This document shows positions 1 through 7,647 of a DNA stretch of 64,000 nucleotides, piece after piece. The first letter of the stretch is position 1, and every line of letters begins with the position of its first letter. The notes beneath the pieces are model-generated. The model had not been told where the DNA came from. It made no database searches and worked only from the letters and a program-made list of their open reading frames with translations. The DNA is from Pseudomonadota bacterium (GTDB lineage: Bacteria > Pseudomonadota > Gammaproteobacteria > Pseudomonadales > Azotimanducaceae): the NCBI GenBank assembly GCA_022571415.1, contig JACZXW010000002.1, positions 1 to 64,000 of the forward strand, written 5' to 3'. The position numbers were made by a program, and so were the translations under genes.

Positions 1-1
1 T

Positions 2-1027
2 TATCAGATCAGGGTTTACACCTTGCTCTGGCAAGGTCCGGTACCACCTGGGTTTGAGGTCATCATCGTCCCGGTCACTGCAATTACAAACCATTCCAGA
101 TACCGGCGATTTTCACAGTGGGTGGGTCATCATCTCCTGCTAGAGCCGGTAGACGGTGTCATTGGTTTTAACAAAATGCCCGGTCTCGATGTCTACTACG
201 CGGCGGATTCCTGCTATGAAGACAAGGCACAAACCCAGAGGGGTAGACTGTACCGTTCCATACCCCGCTATAGACACTTTTCTCGATTCGAAAGGGCTGT
301 ATTTGAACCAACAGCTGAAACAGAGATCCTGATGATTTCTGAAGTGCAAAAACCTGTTTTTCTTAAATACTACAATACACCGTTATCCCGTTTTCATCTG
401 TTGCCTCCTGGTATAGGCAGGGACAGAGTGGCACCGGATGACAGTGATGAAATTCGCGCAGGATTGCGCAAGGAATTTGCGATTGCAGAGGACGAAAATC
501 TGTTGCTGATGGTCGGCTCCGGGTTCATCACCAAGGGATTGGATCGAATTCTGCTTGGGATGCATGCGTTACCGGAATCGGTAAAACAGAAAACCAGGCT
601 GATTGCAATAGGTCAGGATGCCCCGGGAACCTTCCAACGCATCGCCACTCGACTCCATCTTAAAAATCACGTTGAAATATTGAGAGGCCGGGATGACATC
701 CCAAGATTCCTGTTGGCTGCGGATTTGCTGGTACATCCGGCCTATGTGGAAAATACAGGTACAGTGATCCTTGAGGCAATCGTCTCAGGCCTGCCTGTTC
801 TGGCGACGGATGTATGTGGTTATGCAAACCATGTTACCGATGCACGGGCCGGGGAGCTGGTTGCGTCGCCGTTTCGGCAAGGTACTTTTAACAAACTGCT
901 TCTCGACATGATAACTTCGGAAAAGAGGGAAGCGTGGAAGAAGAATGGACTCTATTACGCCAGAGTAGCGGACATCTACAGCATGCCGCAGAAAGCAGCA
1001 GATTTTATCTCCTCTAACATAAACTAG
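2..1027 (+). CDS. waaG: LPS core heptose glucosyltransferase WaaG, 5' end outside window
   Basis: Family 4 glycosyltransferase of WaaG/RfaG type, which transfers the first outer-core hexose to heptose II of the LPS inner core at the cytoplasmic face of the inner membrane. The frame is open from base 2, and YQIRVYTLLWQG before the first possible TTG (position 23) matches the WaaG N-terminal Rossmann region, so roughly 30-40 residues lie off the left edge. GSGFITKGLDRILLGM is the WaaG nucleotide-sugar loop, and NTGTVILEAIVSGLPVLATD is the C-terminal E-x7-E motif that binds the donor. The next gene, waaP, begins 41 bp after the stop, as in other waa operons. The family is certain; the exact sugar donor is inferred. 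Confidence 0.93.
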   Translation, partial: YQIRVYTLLWQGPVPPGFEVIIVPVTAITNHSRYRRFSQWVGHHLLLEPVDGVIGFNKMPGLDVYYAADSCYEDKAQTQRGRLYRSIPRYRHFSRFERAVFEPTAETEILMISEVQKPVFLKYYNTPLSRFHLLPPGIGRDRVAPDDSDEIRAGLRKEFAIAEDENLLLMVGSGFITKGLDRILLGMHALPESVKQKTRLIAIGQDAPGTFQRIATRLHLKNHVEILRGRDDIPRFLLAADLLVHPAYVENTGTVILEAIVSGLPVLATDVCGYANHVTDARAGELVASPFRQGTFNKLLLDMITSEKREAWKKNGLYYARVADIYSMPQKAADFISSNIN

Positions 1028-1068
1028 AACCAGTTCGAACGGTTGAACGATACTTAACGGTTTTATTT

Positions 1069-1911
1069 ATGCAATATCTGGTTGATGATCTTAAAGACTG
1101 TGTTGATTCCGAAAATCTTTTTCAATCTGTAATCGCGCTCGAGGGAGAGATTTACCGTGAAGTGGAGAACCGGAAAACTTTCCGATTCGAATGGAAAGGA
1201 AAAGGCTATTTTGCAAAGACTCATTTTGGTGTCGGATGGCGTGAAATACTTAAAAACCTGGTGCAGTTCAGATTGCCGGTACTCGATGCTTCAAATGAAT
1301 GGCATGCCCTTGGAAAGCTGATCGATCTGGGGGTCGACACCCTGCACCCGGTAGCCTATGTCAGCGAAGGGTGGAACCCGGCAAAAATGCGTTCGTGCAT
1401 CGTCACCCGTGAACTTGAAAACACCATGAGCCTTGAGGATTTATGCGCCGGGGATATGTCCTTGGTGTTAAAACGCAAACTCGTAAAAAAGTTGGCTGCC
1501 GTTTCGAAATTACTGCATGACAATGGCATTAATCATAGGGACTATTACATTTGCCACTTCCTCCTGGATCTGGATTCGAGTCATCAGAAAGTGCCGGTGG
1601 TGTATCTCATTGACCTCCATCGTGCACAGATCAGGCGCAATACACCTTTTCGCTGGAAGGTAAAGGATATTGGTGGGCTCTTTTTCTCGACCTTTGACCT
1701 CGAGCTGACAAATCGTGATCTGTTTCGCTTTATGAAGATCTATACCGGACGTCCTTTGCGTGAAATTTTGCAAAAAGACGGGGATTTCTGGCGTGCAGTA
1801 CTCAGGCGAGCAATGCGCTTGTATCTGCAAGACAATGCCGGGCTGCCTGATTGGGTTATTCATCTGCAGGAACGAGACAGTTACGCGCAGGGTAAAACGC
1901 ATGGTAAGTAA
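1069..1911 (+). CDS. waaP: LPS core heptose I kinase WaaP (RfaP)
   Basis: Protein of 280 aa (E. coli WaaP has about 265). WaaP phosphorylates heptose I of the inner core with ATP. This supports outer-membrane integrity, and the gene is essential in Pseudomonas aeruginosa (known for the family). The kinase motifs are visible: Lys50 in YFAKTHF, the catalytic loop NHRDYYICHFLL with Asp158, and the metal-binding Asp182 in LIDLH. HRDxYICHF is the WaaP-specific form of the catalytic loop. The gene follows waaG, and its stop overlaps the ATG of the next kinase gene at 1901, so the two are translationally coupled. Confidence 0.95.
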   Translation: MQYLVDDLKDCVDSENLFQSVIALEGEIYREVENRKTFRFEWKGKGYFAKTHFGVGWREILKNLVQFRLPVLDASNEWHALGKLIDLGVDTLHPVAYVSEGWNPAKMRSCIVTRELENTMSLEDLCAGDMSLVLKRKLVKKLAAVSKLLHDNGINHRDYYICHFLLDLDSSHQKVPVVYLIDLHRAQIRRNTPFRWKVKDIGGLFFSTFDLELTNRDLFRFMKIYTGRPLREILQKDGDFWRAVLRRAMRLYLQDNAGLPDWVIHLQERDSYAQGKTHGK

Positions 1912-2662
1912 AGTGCGGTGGCAGCTTTGTGATGTATCAGCCGCTGAGTCCCGAGCCTTCCCCTCATTTTCAGGAACCTGGGATGCCGCCGGAGAAAAAG
2001 TTGATGGCAACCGGATGAGCGGTCTGGTGACCATCAGCGTTGGATCCCGAAAATATTACGTCAAAAAGTATGAAAAGCGCGGTAAATTCTTAAGGCGTCT
2101 CATGGGGCGAAGCCGTGTGCGAGCAGAGTGGGAAAATGTACAACGACTGAATCAGTTGGGCATACCGACGGTGAGGTTGGTCGCCTATGGGGAAGAAACG
2201 CGTTTTATCGGCAGGAGAAAGGGAATGCTGGTCACAGAAGAAATAACCGGCGTCACGGACCTGGCCAGCCTGCTGCAGAGCGAAGCCACTTGCTTTACAC
2301 GCAGGAGTTGGGTAAATCATGTCATTGATCGGCTATCGGGCTACGTTCGTGCCATGCATGAGCAGGGATTTGTGCACAATGATCTAAAGTGGCGCAACAT
2401 TCTGGCTGATTTTCGTGATAATACGGAAGTCTATATAATCGATTGCCCGGCGGGTCGGCAATTGAGCGGATTCTTGTGGAGCCCACTGTTAAGAAGAGGT
2501 GTGATCAAAGATCTGGCTTGCCTGGACAAGATCGCACGCCATGTGCTTTCCCGAACCCGGCGGTTGAAGTTTTACCTGCGCTATGCGGGCCTGAACAAGC
2601 TGGATGTTGTGCATAAGAAACGGGTTAGAAAGATCCTGTCATTTTTTGATGGCAGGCAGTGA
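1901..2662 (+). CDS. LPS kinase, InaA/WaaP-related family
   Basis: Protein of 253 aa starting at the ATG at 1901, which overlaps the waaP stop. The frame is open further upstream to 1760, but that part lies inside waaP and does not look like kinase. Motifs of the Kdo/WaaP kinase family: Lys55 in KYYVKKY, FVHNDLKWRNIL with Asp161 and Asn166, and Asp181 in YIIDCP. All catalytic positions are present, so it should be active, presumably on a second core heptose or another core sugar. It matches by position and type the InaA-family genes that follow waaP in Pseudomonas (from memory). The substrate is not shown by the sequence. Confidence 0.85.
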   Translation: MVSKVRWQLCDVSAAESRAFPSFSGTWDAAGEKVDGNRMSGLVTISVGSRKYYVKKYEKRGKFLRRLMGRSRVRAEWENVQRLNQLGIPTVRLVAYGEETRFIGRRKGMLVTEEITGVTDLASLLQSEATCFTRRSWVNHVIDRLSGYVRAMHEQGFVHNDLKWRNILADFRDNTEVYIIDCPAGRQLSGFLWSPLLRRGVIKDLACLDKIARHVLSRTRRLKFYLRYAGLNKLDVVHKKRVRKILSFFDGRQ

Positions 2663-2705
2663 ACAGTGGATGGATAAAGAGTGAGGCAGAGTTTCAGGAA
2701 CAATC

Positions 2706-4151
2706 ATGAAAACGCTTGATGCCAGTGACCTCATCAATGCAAGGCGTGATGTTCAGGTGCCTTTTCGCCTTCTGGTTAATAAACCTGGTGGGGGTCAGGT
2801 CGCATTATTATTTTTATCCGTTCTGCGGTTGTTGCCGGCCAAAAGAATCGTCGCGCTGGCAGAACATGAAGGACAGCAAGTGCTGGTCAAGACGTTCCTC
2901 GGTAGAACTGCTGACAAGCATGCTTTTCGCGAGCGGACTGGCGTCCTGGCTTTTGCCCAGGCAGACGTCAGTACACCGGACTTGTTATGGGAAGGAGAGA
3001 TTGAAAACGGCCGTCTGCTGGTTTTCCGCTATCTGTCGGGTGCTGTCAGTTTTGCGCAGCAGTGGAATTTATCCCATGATTCCCGAGCACGGATCGAAAT
3101 CCTTGCAGGGGTAATGAAGATTCTGGCGAAACTACATGACCATGGTGTTGTTCAAAATGATATTCACCTGGCCAACTTTCTTCTCAGTGAAGGGAAAATC
3201 AGCACCATTGATGGTGGCGCAGTAGAGCGAAAAGGCGAGGGTCCGCTTCCGGAACGATCCAGTATGAAGAATCTGGCTATGTTTTTTGCGCAATTTTATC
3301 CGCGGTTTGATTTACTGATAGACGATGTGTTCCGCCAGTACGAAGAGTATCGAGGGTGGAGGCCCGATGAAGTCCGATTGCGGCGATTTCGAAGTGAAGT
3401 TTTACGATGCAGGGAAACCCGAAAACGAAACTACATCAGCAAGACATTTCGTGATTGCACCCGGTTTTTATGCTGGTCGAAGTTCACCAGGTTTGAAGTG
3501 TGTGAGAGAGAAGCCTACTGCAATGAACTTGCAGAAATCATGGAAGATCCCGACAGGTTTATCGAGGCGGGCCTGATGTTAAAGGATGGCAATTCTTCAA
3601 CAGTAGCGCTTATACGACTGGTCGATCGTACCCTGGTGATAAAGAGATACAACATTAAAAGTCCCTGGCATGGTCTGCGGCGGGCGTTCCGAAAAAGCCG
3701 CGCCTGGCAATCCTGGAGCAATGCGCACCGTATGGAATTCCTCGGTATTCCGGCGCTGAAGCCAGTCGCCATGATTGAGAACCGGATGGGACCGATAAGG
3801 ACGACGGCGTACCTGATCACGGAATTTATCGAAGGCCCTGACGCATTGGAAAGTTTGCTGGCTGATCCAAATGGCGATTTGGAAGCCATTACCCGTATTC
3901 TTCAGGATTTATCAGATGTACAGATTTCCCATGGCGATTTGAAGGCGACGAATTTTGTCATGACGGATGAGGGGCCGGTCATGGTGGACCTGGATGGTAT
4001 GAAGGAACACAGAAGCCGGCAGAGTTTTGAGCAGGCGTTTAGCCGCGACCTTGAGCGATTCATGGAAAACTGGCAGGACAGTCCCCAACTTAAATCCAGA
4101 TTTTCCGGTCTGCTCCGGGATTTGTCTTCACAGTATGGGTTAAGTCTTTAA
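2706..4151 (+). CDS. tandem protein with two kinase-like (LPS kinase family) domains
   Basis: Protein of 481 aa with two kinase-like folds in series. N-terminal copy, about 1-235: Lys62 in VLVKTF, VVQNDIHLANFLL with Asp152 and Asn157, and Asp169 in STIDGG. C-terminal copy, about 265-481: Lys313 in LVIKRYN, ISHGDLKATNFVM with Asp411 and Asn416, and Asp428/Asp430 in MVDLDGM. Both copies keep the ATP- and metal-binding residues, so neither is plainly dead. The gene lies 43 bp after the InaA-like kinase on the same strand and is probably the last gene of the waaG operon, since a terminator-like hairpin follows at 4293. Two-domain kinases occur at this place in Pseudomonas LPS loci (memory). Substrates are unknown. 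Confidence 0.82.
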   Translation: MKTLDASDLINARRDVQVPFRLLVNKPGGGQVALLFLSVLRLLPAKRIVALAEHEGQQVLVKTFLGRTADKHAFRERTGVLAFAQADVSTPDLLWEGEIENGRLLVFRYLSGAVSFAQQWNLSHDSRARIEILAGVMKILAKLHDHGVVQNDIHLANFLLSEGKISTIDGGAVERKGEGPLPERSSMKNLAMFFAQFYPRFDLLIDDVFRQYEEYRGWRPDEVRLRRFRSEVLRCRETRKRNYISKTFRDCTRFLCWSKFTRFEVCEREAYCNELAEIMEDPDRFIEAGLMLKDGNSSTVALIRLVDRTLVIKRYNIKSPWHGLRRAFRKSRAWQSWSNAHRMEFLGIPALKPVAMIENRMGPIRTTAYLITEFIEGPDALESLLADPNGDLEAITRILQDLSDVQISHGDLKATNFVMTDEGPVMVDLDGMKEHRSRQSFEQAFSRDLERFMENWQDSPQLKSRFSGLLRDLSSQYGLSL

Positions 4152-4360
4152 CGCGTGTCGGATAGAGTTTGAGCGTCCTCGAGGAAAGTTGCCGCCGGGG
4201 AGGAATCGCTATTGTTGAGTTGACCCCGGGGGTCGTCCTGGGACAACTTGTATTCTGACCAAGCGGGTGCTGTTTTTGTTGGTTGGGTTGACAGCCGGGT
4301 GTGAACCCGGTTTTGCAGGTATTATGGGATTTTGCAATACTTCGCCCTGAGGAGGGGACC
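4152..4360 (+). other. structured intergenic region after the LPS kinase operon
   Basis: This 209-bp stretch carries no convincing ORF. It contains an imperfect stem at 4218-4226/4240-4248 (one A-A mismatch) and, overlapping its left arm, a near-palindrome GACCCC-G-GGGGTC at 4222-4234, so the two folds exclude each other. A GC-rich hairpin followed by four T lies at 4293-4314. The simplest reading is the end of the LPS kinase transcript. A leader with alternative structures for the DUF4242 gene at 4361 is possible but unproven. Confidence 0.5.
4293..4314 (+). terminator. probable rho-independent terminator
   Basis: Stem CCGGGT-GTGA-ACCCGG (4295-4310) is extended by A-T and G-T pairs outside and followed by TTTT. 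It lies 140 bp after the tandem kinase and 46 bp before the DUF4242 start, so it could end the LPS kinase operon. The T-run is short. Confidence 0.5.
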
Positions 4361-4636
4361 ATGAAGAAATACCTTATCGAAAGAGCCTTACCAGGCTTTG
4401 AAAACTCGAGTGCGGATGAATTCCGGGCAGCCGCGAAGACTTCGAATGCTGTGTTGCAAGAGTTGGGGCCCGACATTCAGTGGATTGAGTCCTATGTTGT
4501 CAATGACATGACGCTCTGCGTCTATATGGCCAGGGACGAGGACATCATAAGGGAACATGCGCAAAAGAGTGGATTCCCGATCACCCGTATTACAGAAGTA
4601 AAAACCATGATCGGGCCCAGTACGGCCGAATCTTAG
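4361..4636 (+). CDS. DUF4242 family small protein
   Basis: Protein of 91 aa starting at the ATG at 4361, chosen because a near-perfect Shine-Dalgarno (GAGGAGGGG) sits just upstream; the frame continues upstream to 4301 without coding character. MKKYLIERALPG, then the S(N)AVLQELGPDIQWIESYVV and KTMIGPST elements, are the pattern of DUF4242 (ferredoxin-like alpha/beta, one domain). Some relatives, such as Streptomyces SCO4226, are described as nickel binding, but that cannot be read from this sequence. No signal peptide or membrane segment. It precedes the TIR gene by 114 bp on the same strand. Function unknown. Confidence 0.72.
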   Translation: MKKYLIERALPGFENSSADEFRAAAKTSNAVLQELGPDIQWIESYVVNDMTLCVYMARDEDIIREHAQKSGFPITRITEVKTMIGPSTAES

Positions 4637-4750
4637 TTTCATAAACTAGCGTTAGACACACTACTGTCCCTGGAGGTAGTTTCTTGACGATGGACCGCGG
4701 TTTGCAGAATCAGTGGATGGCCGCATTTACCCGGGTCTCGAGGAGCGCCA

Positions 4751-6376
4751 GTGGCTGATATTTTTTTCAGTTATGCAAGCAAGGACCGGGACCGGATTGC
4801 CCCGCTTGTTGAGACCTTCAAGGCACAGGGCTGGTCCGTATGGTGGGACCAGCATATTGTCCCCGGGAGCAGCTTCGACGACATGATTGAGCAGGCGATT
4901 GCAGAGGCAGCTTGCGTCGTCGTCGCCTGGACCAAAACATCTGTCAATGCAGACTGGGTCCGGCGGGAAGCTCTTTTTGGTCTCGAGAAGGACATCCTCA
5001 TTCCCGTTCTTCTGGACGACATTGAATTACCCTTCGCCTTTCGCCGCACACAAGCGGCAAAGCTCATCGGTTGGCCGCAACAAGAACAGACCAATGGTGA
5101 TCTGGAACGCCTCCTTCAAGGTATCCGGCAAACACTCGGGTCGATCCGGGAGGTCAAGGAGGAGCTTGTCCCAAGGGGGGATGAGCGCCCCTCCATCGCG
5201 GTTCTTCCCCTGGATGATCTGACCAACGATACCACGCTGTTAGGTCTTGCGGACGGTATGACGGAAGACATCATTACTCATCTTGCGCAGAACCCGACCT
5301 TTTTTGTGGCTGCCAGAAACTCAAGCTACCAGTTCAAAGGAGGCGCATCTGATGTACGCGAAGTAGGCCGCGCCCTGACCGTGCGCTATGTGTTGGAAGG
5401 CAGCGTCAGGAAGGTGGGCAATAATCTCAGAGTGGTTGCACAGCTCATTGAAGTGGAGACAGGCGGCCATATCTGGACGGACATCTTCAATGAATCCGTT
5501 GAGGATATTGGTGCGGCACAGGATATTCTCACGGAGAAGATCAGTAATGCGGTTGCTTCTGCTGCGGGCAACGATAATTTCCAGCGCATCCTGCGTACCC
5601 CTCGGGAAGAACTTGGTCCTTGGGGCTTGCTGGCGCTTGCTGCGGCGAGTCCAGTGAATAACCGGGAAGGTCGGGAGCGACGGCAAACCTTGATTCGAAG
5701 TGCCATCGCGCTTGATCCCTCATCGGGTGTCGCGCATGTGCGCCTTGCTGACGTACTCGCGCAGGACGTCGTAGCAGATCTCAGTGAAGATCCTGACGCT
5801 GATCGCAAGCTGTCACTTAGCGAAATCGAATCCGCCCTGAGGCTCGCACCTGGAAACGCTGCCGTACTTGCTATTGCCGCGACCGCCTATATGAACCTCG
5901 GTGAAAAGCGTCGTTCTATTTCACTAGCGCGAAGAACCCTCGTTCTGGCACCTATTCCACCTTCACATATGACCCTGGCAAATGTCCTTCTTCGCGCCGA
6001 TGAAGCAGAAGAAGCCAAGTCCATTTTCGAAGCGCTGGCAGAAAAGGCACCTAAAGGACTAGGTCTCAATCACAGGGGTCTCACGATTGCCTGTTGTATT
6101 CTCGGCGATTATGAAAGGGCGCTTTCCCATGCGGAAGAGTGGGAGCTCTGGTCTCCAGGCGAATATAGTGCCTGTCTGATTCAGGCCAACCTGCTTTCCG
6201 CTCTTGGAGAGAATGACGCAGCACTGGTGGCCATCGAGAAATTACGGGAGAAGGTACCCAGATTTCGTCTGGAAGAAGGGATCGAGTCCCTTGAAAAAGG
6301 TAACACCGGAACGGCGAGAGAACGGCTCACAGGGGGATTGAAAATAATGCTGGAAAGAGAGCGCTCTACCGATTGA
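4751..6376 (+). CDS. TIR domain - TolB-like domain - TPR protein
   Basis: Protein of 541 aa with a GTG start (AGGAG six bases upstream). Residues 1-112 form a TIR domain: ADIFFSYASKDRDR, WWDQHIVPG, and WVRREA at 69-74. Glu73 falls where the catalytic Glu of NAD-cleaving TIR domains sits (WxxxE). Residues 147-267 (PSIAVLPLDDLTND, GLADGMTEDIITHLA, RYVLEGSVRKVGNNLRVVAQL, GGHIWTDIF) form the TolB-like module often fused to class III adenylate cyclases. Residues about 290-530 are TPR-like helical repeats. No cyclase catalytic domain is present, although homologous architectures are often labelled adenylate cyclase. No signal peptide or transmembrane segment, so it is probably cytoplasmic. It sits between a DUF4242 gene and an EamA gene inside an LPS locus. 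Signalling or a TIR NADase role is inference only. Confidence 0.82.
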   Translation: MADIFFSYASKDRDRIAPLVETFKAQGWSVWWDQHIVPGSSFDDMIEQAIAEAACVVVAWTKTSVNADWVRREALFGLEKDILIPVLLDDIELPFAFRRTQAAKLIGWPQQEQTNGDLERLLQGIRQTLGSIREVKEELVPRGDERPSIAVLPLDDLTNDTTLLGLADGMTEDIITHLAQNPTFFVAARNSSYQFKGGASDVREVGRALTVRYVLEGSVRKVGNNLRVVAQLIEVETGGHIWTDIFNESVEDIGAAQDILTEKISNAVASAAGNDNFQRILRTPREELGPWGLLALAAASPVNNREGRERRQTLIRSAIALDPSSGVAHVRLADVLAQDVVADLSEDPDADRKLSLSEIESALRLAPGNAAVLAIAATAYMNLGEKRRSISLARRTLVLAPIPPSHMTLANVLLRADEAEEAKSIFEALAEKAPKGLGLNHRGLTIACCILGDYERALSHAEEWELWSPGEYSACLIQANLLSALGENDAALVAIEKLREKVPRFRLEEGIESLEKGNTGTARERLTGGLKIMLERERSTD

Positions 6377-6499
6377 TCAGAGGCTCCCAAGACTTCCGGG
6401 GCAGCTTCAGATGCATGACGCCATTGCCGATTAACCTTGATGCGTCCGTTCAAGCGCCTTTCTTTCCTTGCGGCTGAGTTATCTTGAGGTGCTGGGGTC

Positions 6500-7390
6500 A
6501 TGTCCGAAATAAAAATACAAACGATCGCGCGCACTGTGTCATTGACGGCTGTTGCCATGCTGGCCTTTGCTGCCAACTCTTTGCTGTGCCGGTTGGCTTT
6601 AGCGCAGGGGCTGATTGATGCGGCGACCTTTACCTCTGTCAGGATCATCGCCGGGGCGGTAACGCTGGGTTTGATGGTGTTATTTCGGACAGGGCCGAGG
6701 AAGCGTCAGCGGACCCGCTGGCGTAGCGTGGCGATGCTTTTTACTTACATGGCGACCTTTTCTTTCGCCTATCTTTCCCTCAGCGCTGGCACCGGCGCAT
6801 TGCTGCTCTTTGGCTCAGTACAGCTCACAATGTTTGCGGTCGCGCTGCGTGAAGGAGAACGATTCCCGCTGCCTTCATGGGGAGGATTTTCTCTGGCGAT
6901 TTTTGGATTGATCTATCTGGTACTACCGGGTGTAGCCGCGCCCGATCCACTCGGCGCAGTCCTCATGACTGTGGCAGGCGTCGCCTGGGGATTTTATTCG
7001 TTGCTGGGCAGGGACGTTGTGGACTCCCTTGAGGCGACGGCCAGAAACTTCATCTACTCAGTGCCCCTTGTACTCCTTGTCAGTCTTTTCTTTTTGCCAA
7101 TATTTAATGCCTCGACCAGTGGCCTGGCTCTCGCAATCACGTCAGGCGCACTCACCTCCGGTTGTGGCTATGTTATCTGGTATGCGGCGCTCCCAGGACT
7201 GACGGCGATGCGAGCGGCGACCGTCCAGCTCTCAGTACCGCTGATTGCGGCTTTCGGGGGCGTCTTCTTGCTGTCAGAGCTGATCACTTTGCGTCTGTTG
7301 CTGGCGTCTGCCGCAACGCTGGGAGGTGTCGCAATCGTACTGGCGCAGCGTGCGGAAATTGCAACGGGCGCTGGAAGACAGCCCCGATAG
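6500..7390 (+). CDS. EamA/DMT family transporter
   Basis: Protein of 296 aa made of about ten hydrophobic helices in two EamA repeats, for example LTAVAMLAFAANSLLCRLA at the N-terminus and PLIAAFGGVFLLSELITLRL in the second repeat. It is an inner-membrane drug/metabolite exporter-type permease; the substrate cannot be told. The N-terminal AxxFxxNSLLCRLAL and the C-terminal E in LLSELITL are standard for the family. ATG at 6500. It lies 123 bp after the TIR gene on the same strand and may have its own promoter. Confidence 0.88.
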   Translation: MSEIKIQTIARTVSLTAVAMLAFAANSLLCRLALAQGLIDAATFTSVRIIAGAVTLGLMVLFRTGPRKRQRTRWRSVAMLFTYMATFSFAYLSLSAGTGALLLFGSVQLTMFAVALREGERFPLPSWGGFSLAIFGLIYLVLPGVAAPDPLGAVLMTVAGVAWGFYSLLGRDVVDSLEATARNFIYSVPLVLLVSLFFLPIFNASTSGLALAITSGALTSGCGYVIWYAALPGLTAMRAATVQLSVPLIAAFGGVFLLSELITLRLLLASAATLGGVAIVLAQRAEIATGAGRQPR

Positions 7391-7647
7391 ATCCTGATTC
7401 CGGGTCTGGATAGACCCTAATAAGAGGACCCTTGGAGCTTGTCAAACATGGGTTCCGCTTGATTCAACGCTTTTAGAAATCCGGAGTTGAGCAATGACTG
7501 AAGGTAACTTGCGATAGTGATGAAGTATCGCGTGGTGGCTGCGAAAGTTTCCTTTATCCCTATTATTTCCAGTCCTATAGAATTTTCAGAAGGGGAGCTT
7601 TCATTCGGTTAGAATACGCAACTTTGTAGTTTTATAGAGTTGTTCAC
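7391..7647. other. 257-bp intergenic region without a gene
   Basis: Between the EamA gene and the carbamoyltransferase gene. I see no ORF with coding character. AT-rich stretches near 7565-7640 (TAGAAT at 7610-7615) could be a promoter for the carbamoyltransferase gene, but no matching -35 is evident. Confidence 0.4.

Noticed and set aside
1510-2034. 174-aa minus-strand ORF
   Set aside because: Antisense to waaP, no domain pattern; shadow of the real gene.
2128-2328. 66-aa plus-strand ORF inside the InaA-like kinase gene
   Set aside because: Out of frame with the kinase motifs.
4288-4325. TTGACA (4288-4293) with TATTAT (4320-4325) as a promoter
   Set aside because: Spacer is 26 bp, too long for sigma-70; the first hexamer also overlaps the hairpin base.
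5386-5808. 140-aa minus-strand ORF inside the TIR gene
   Set aside because: Shadow; TIR frame has clear domains throughout.
6181-6648. 155-aa minus-strand ORF spanning the TIR-EamA gap
   Set aside because: No recognisable motifs and antisense to both genes.
4361-7390. GC difference as proof of transfer for the TIR block
   Set aside because: Hand counts in a few 60-base lines range from 29 to 37 G+C here, and neighbouring lines reach 36, so the contrast is not clear by eye.
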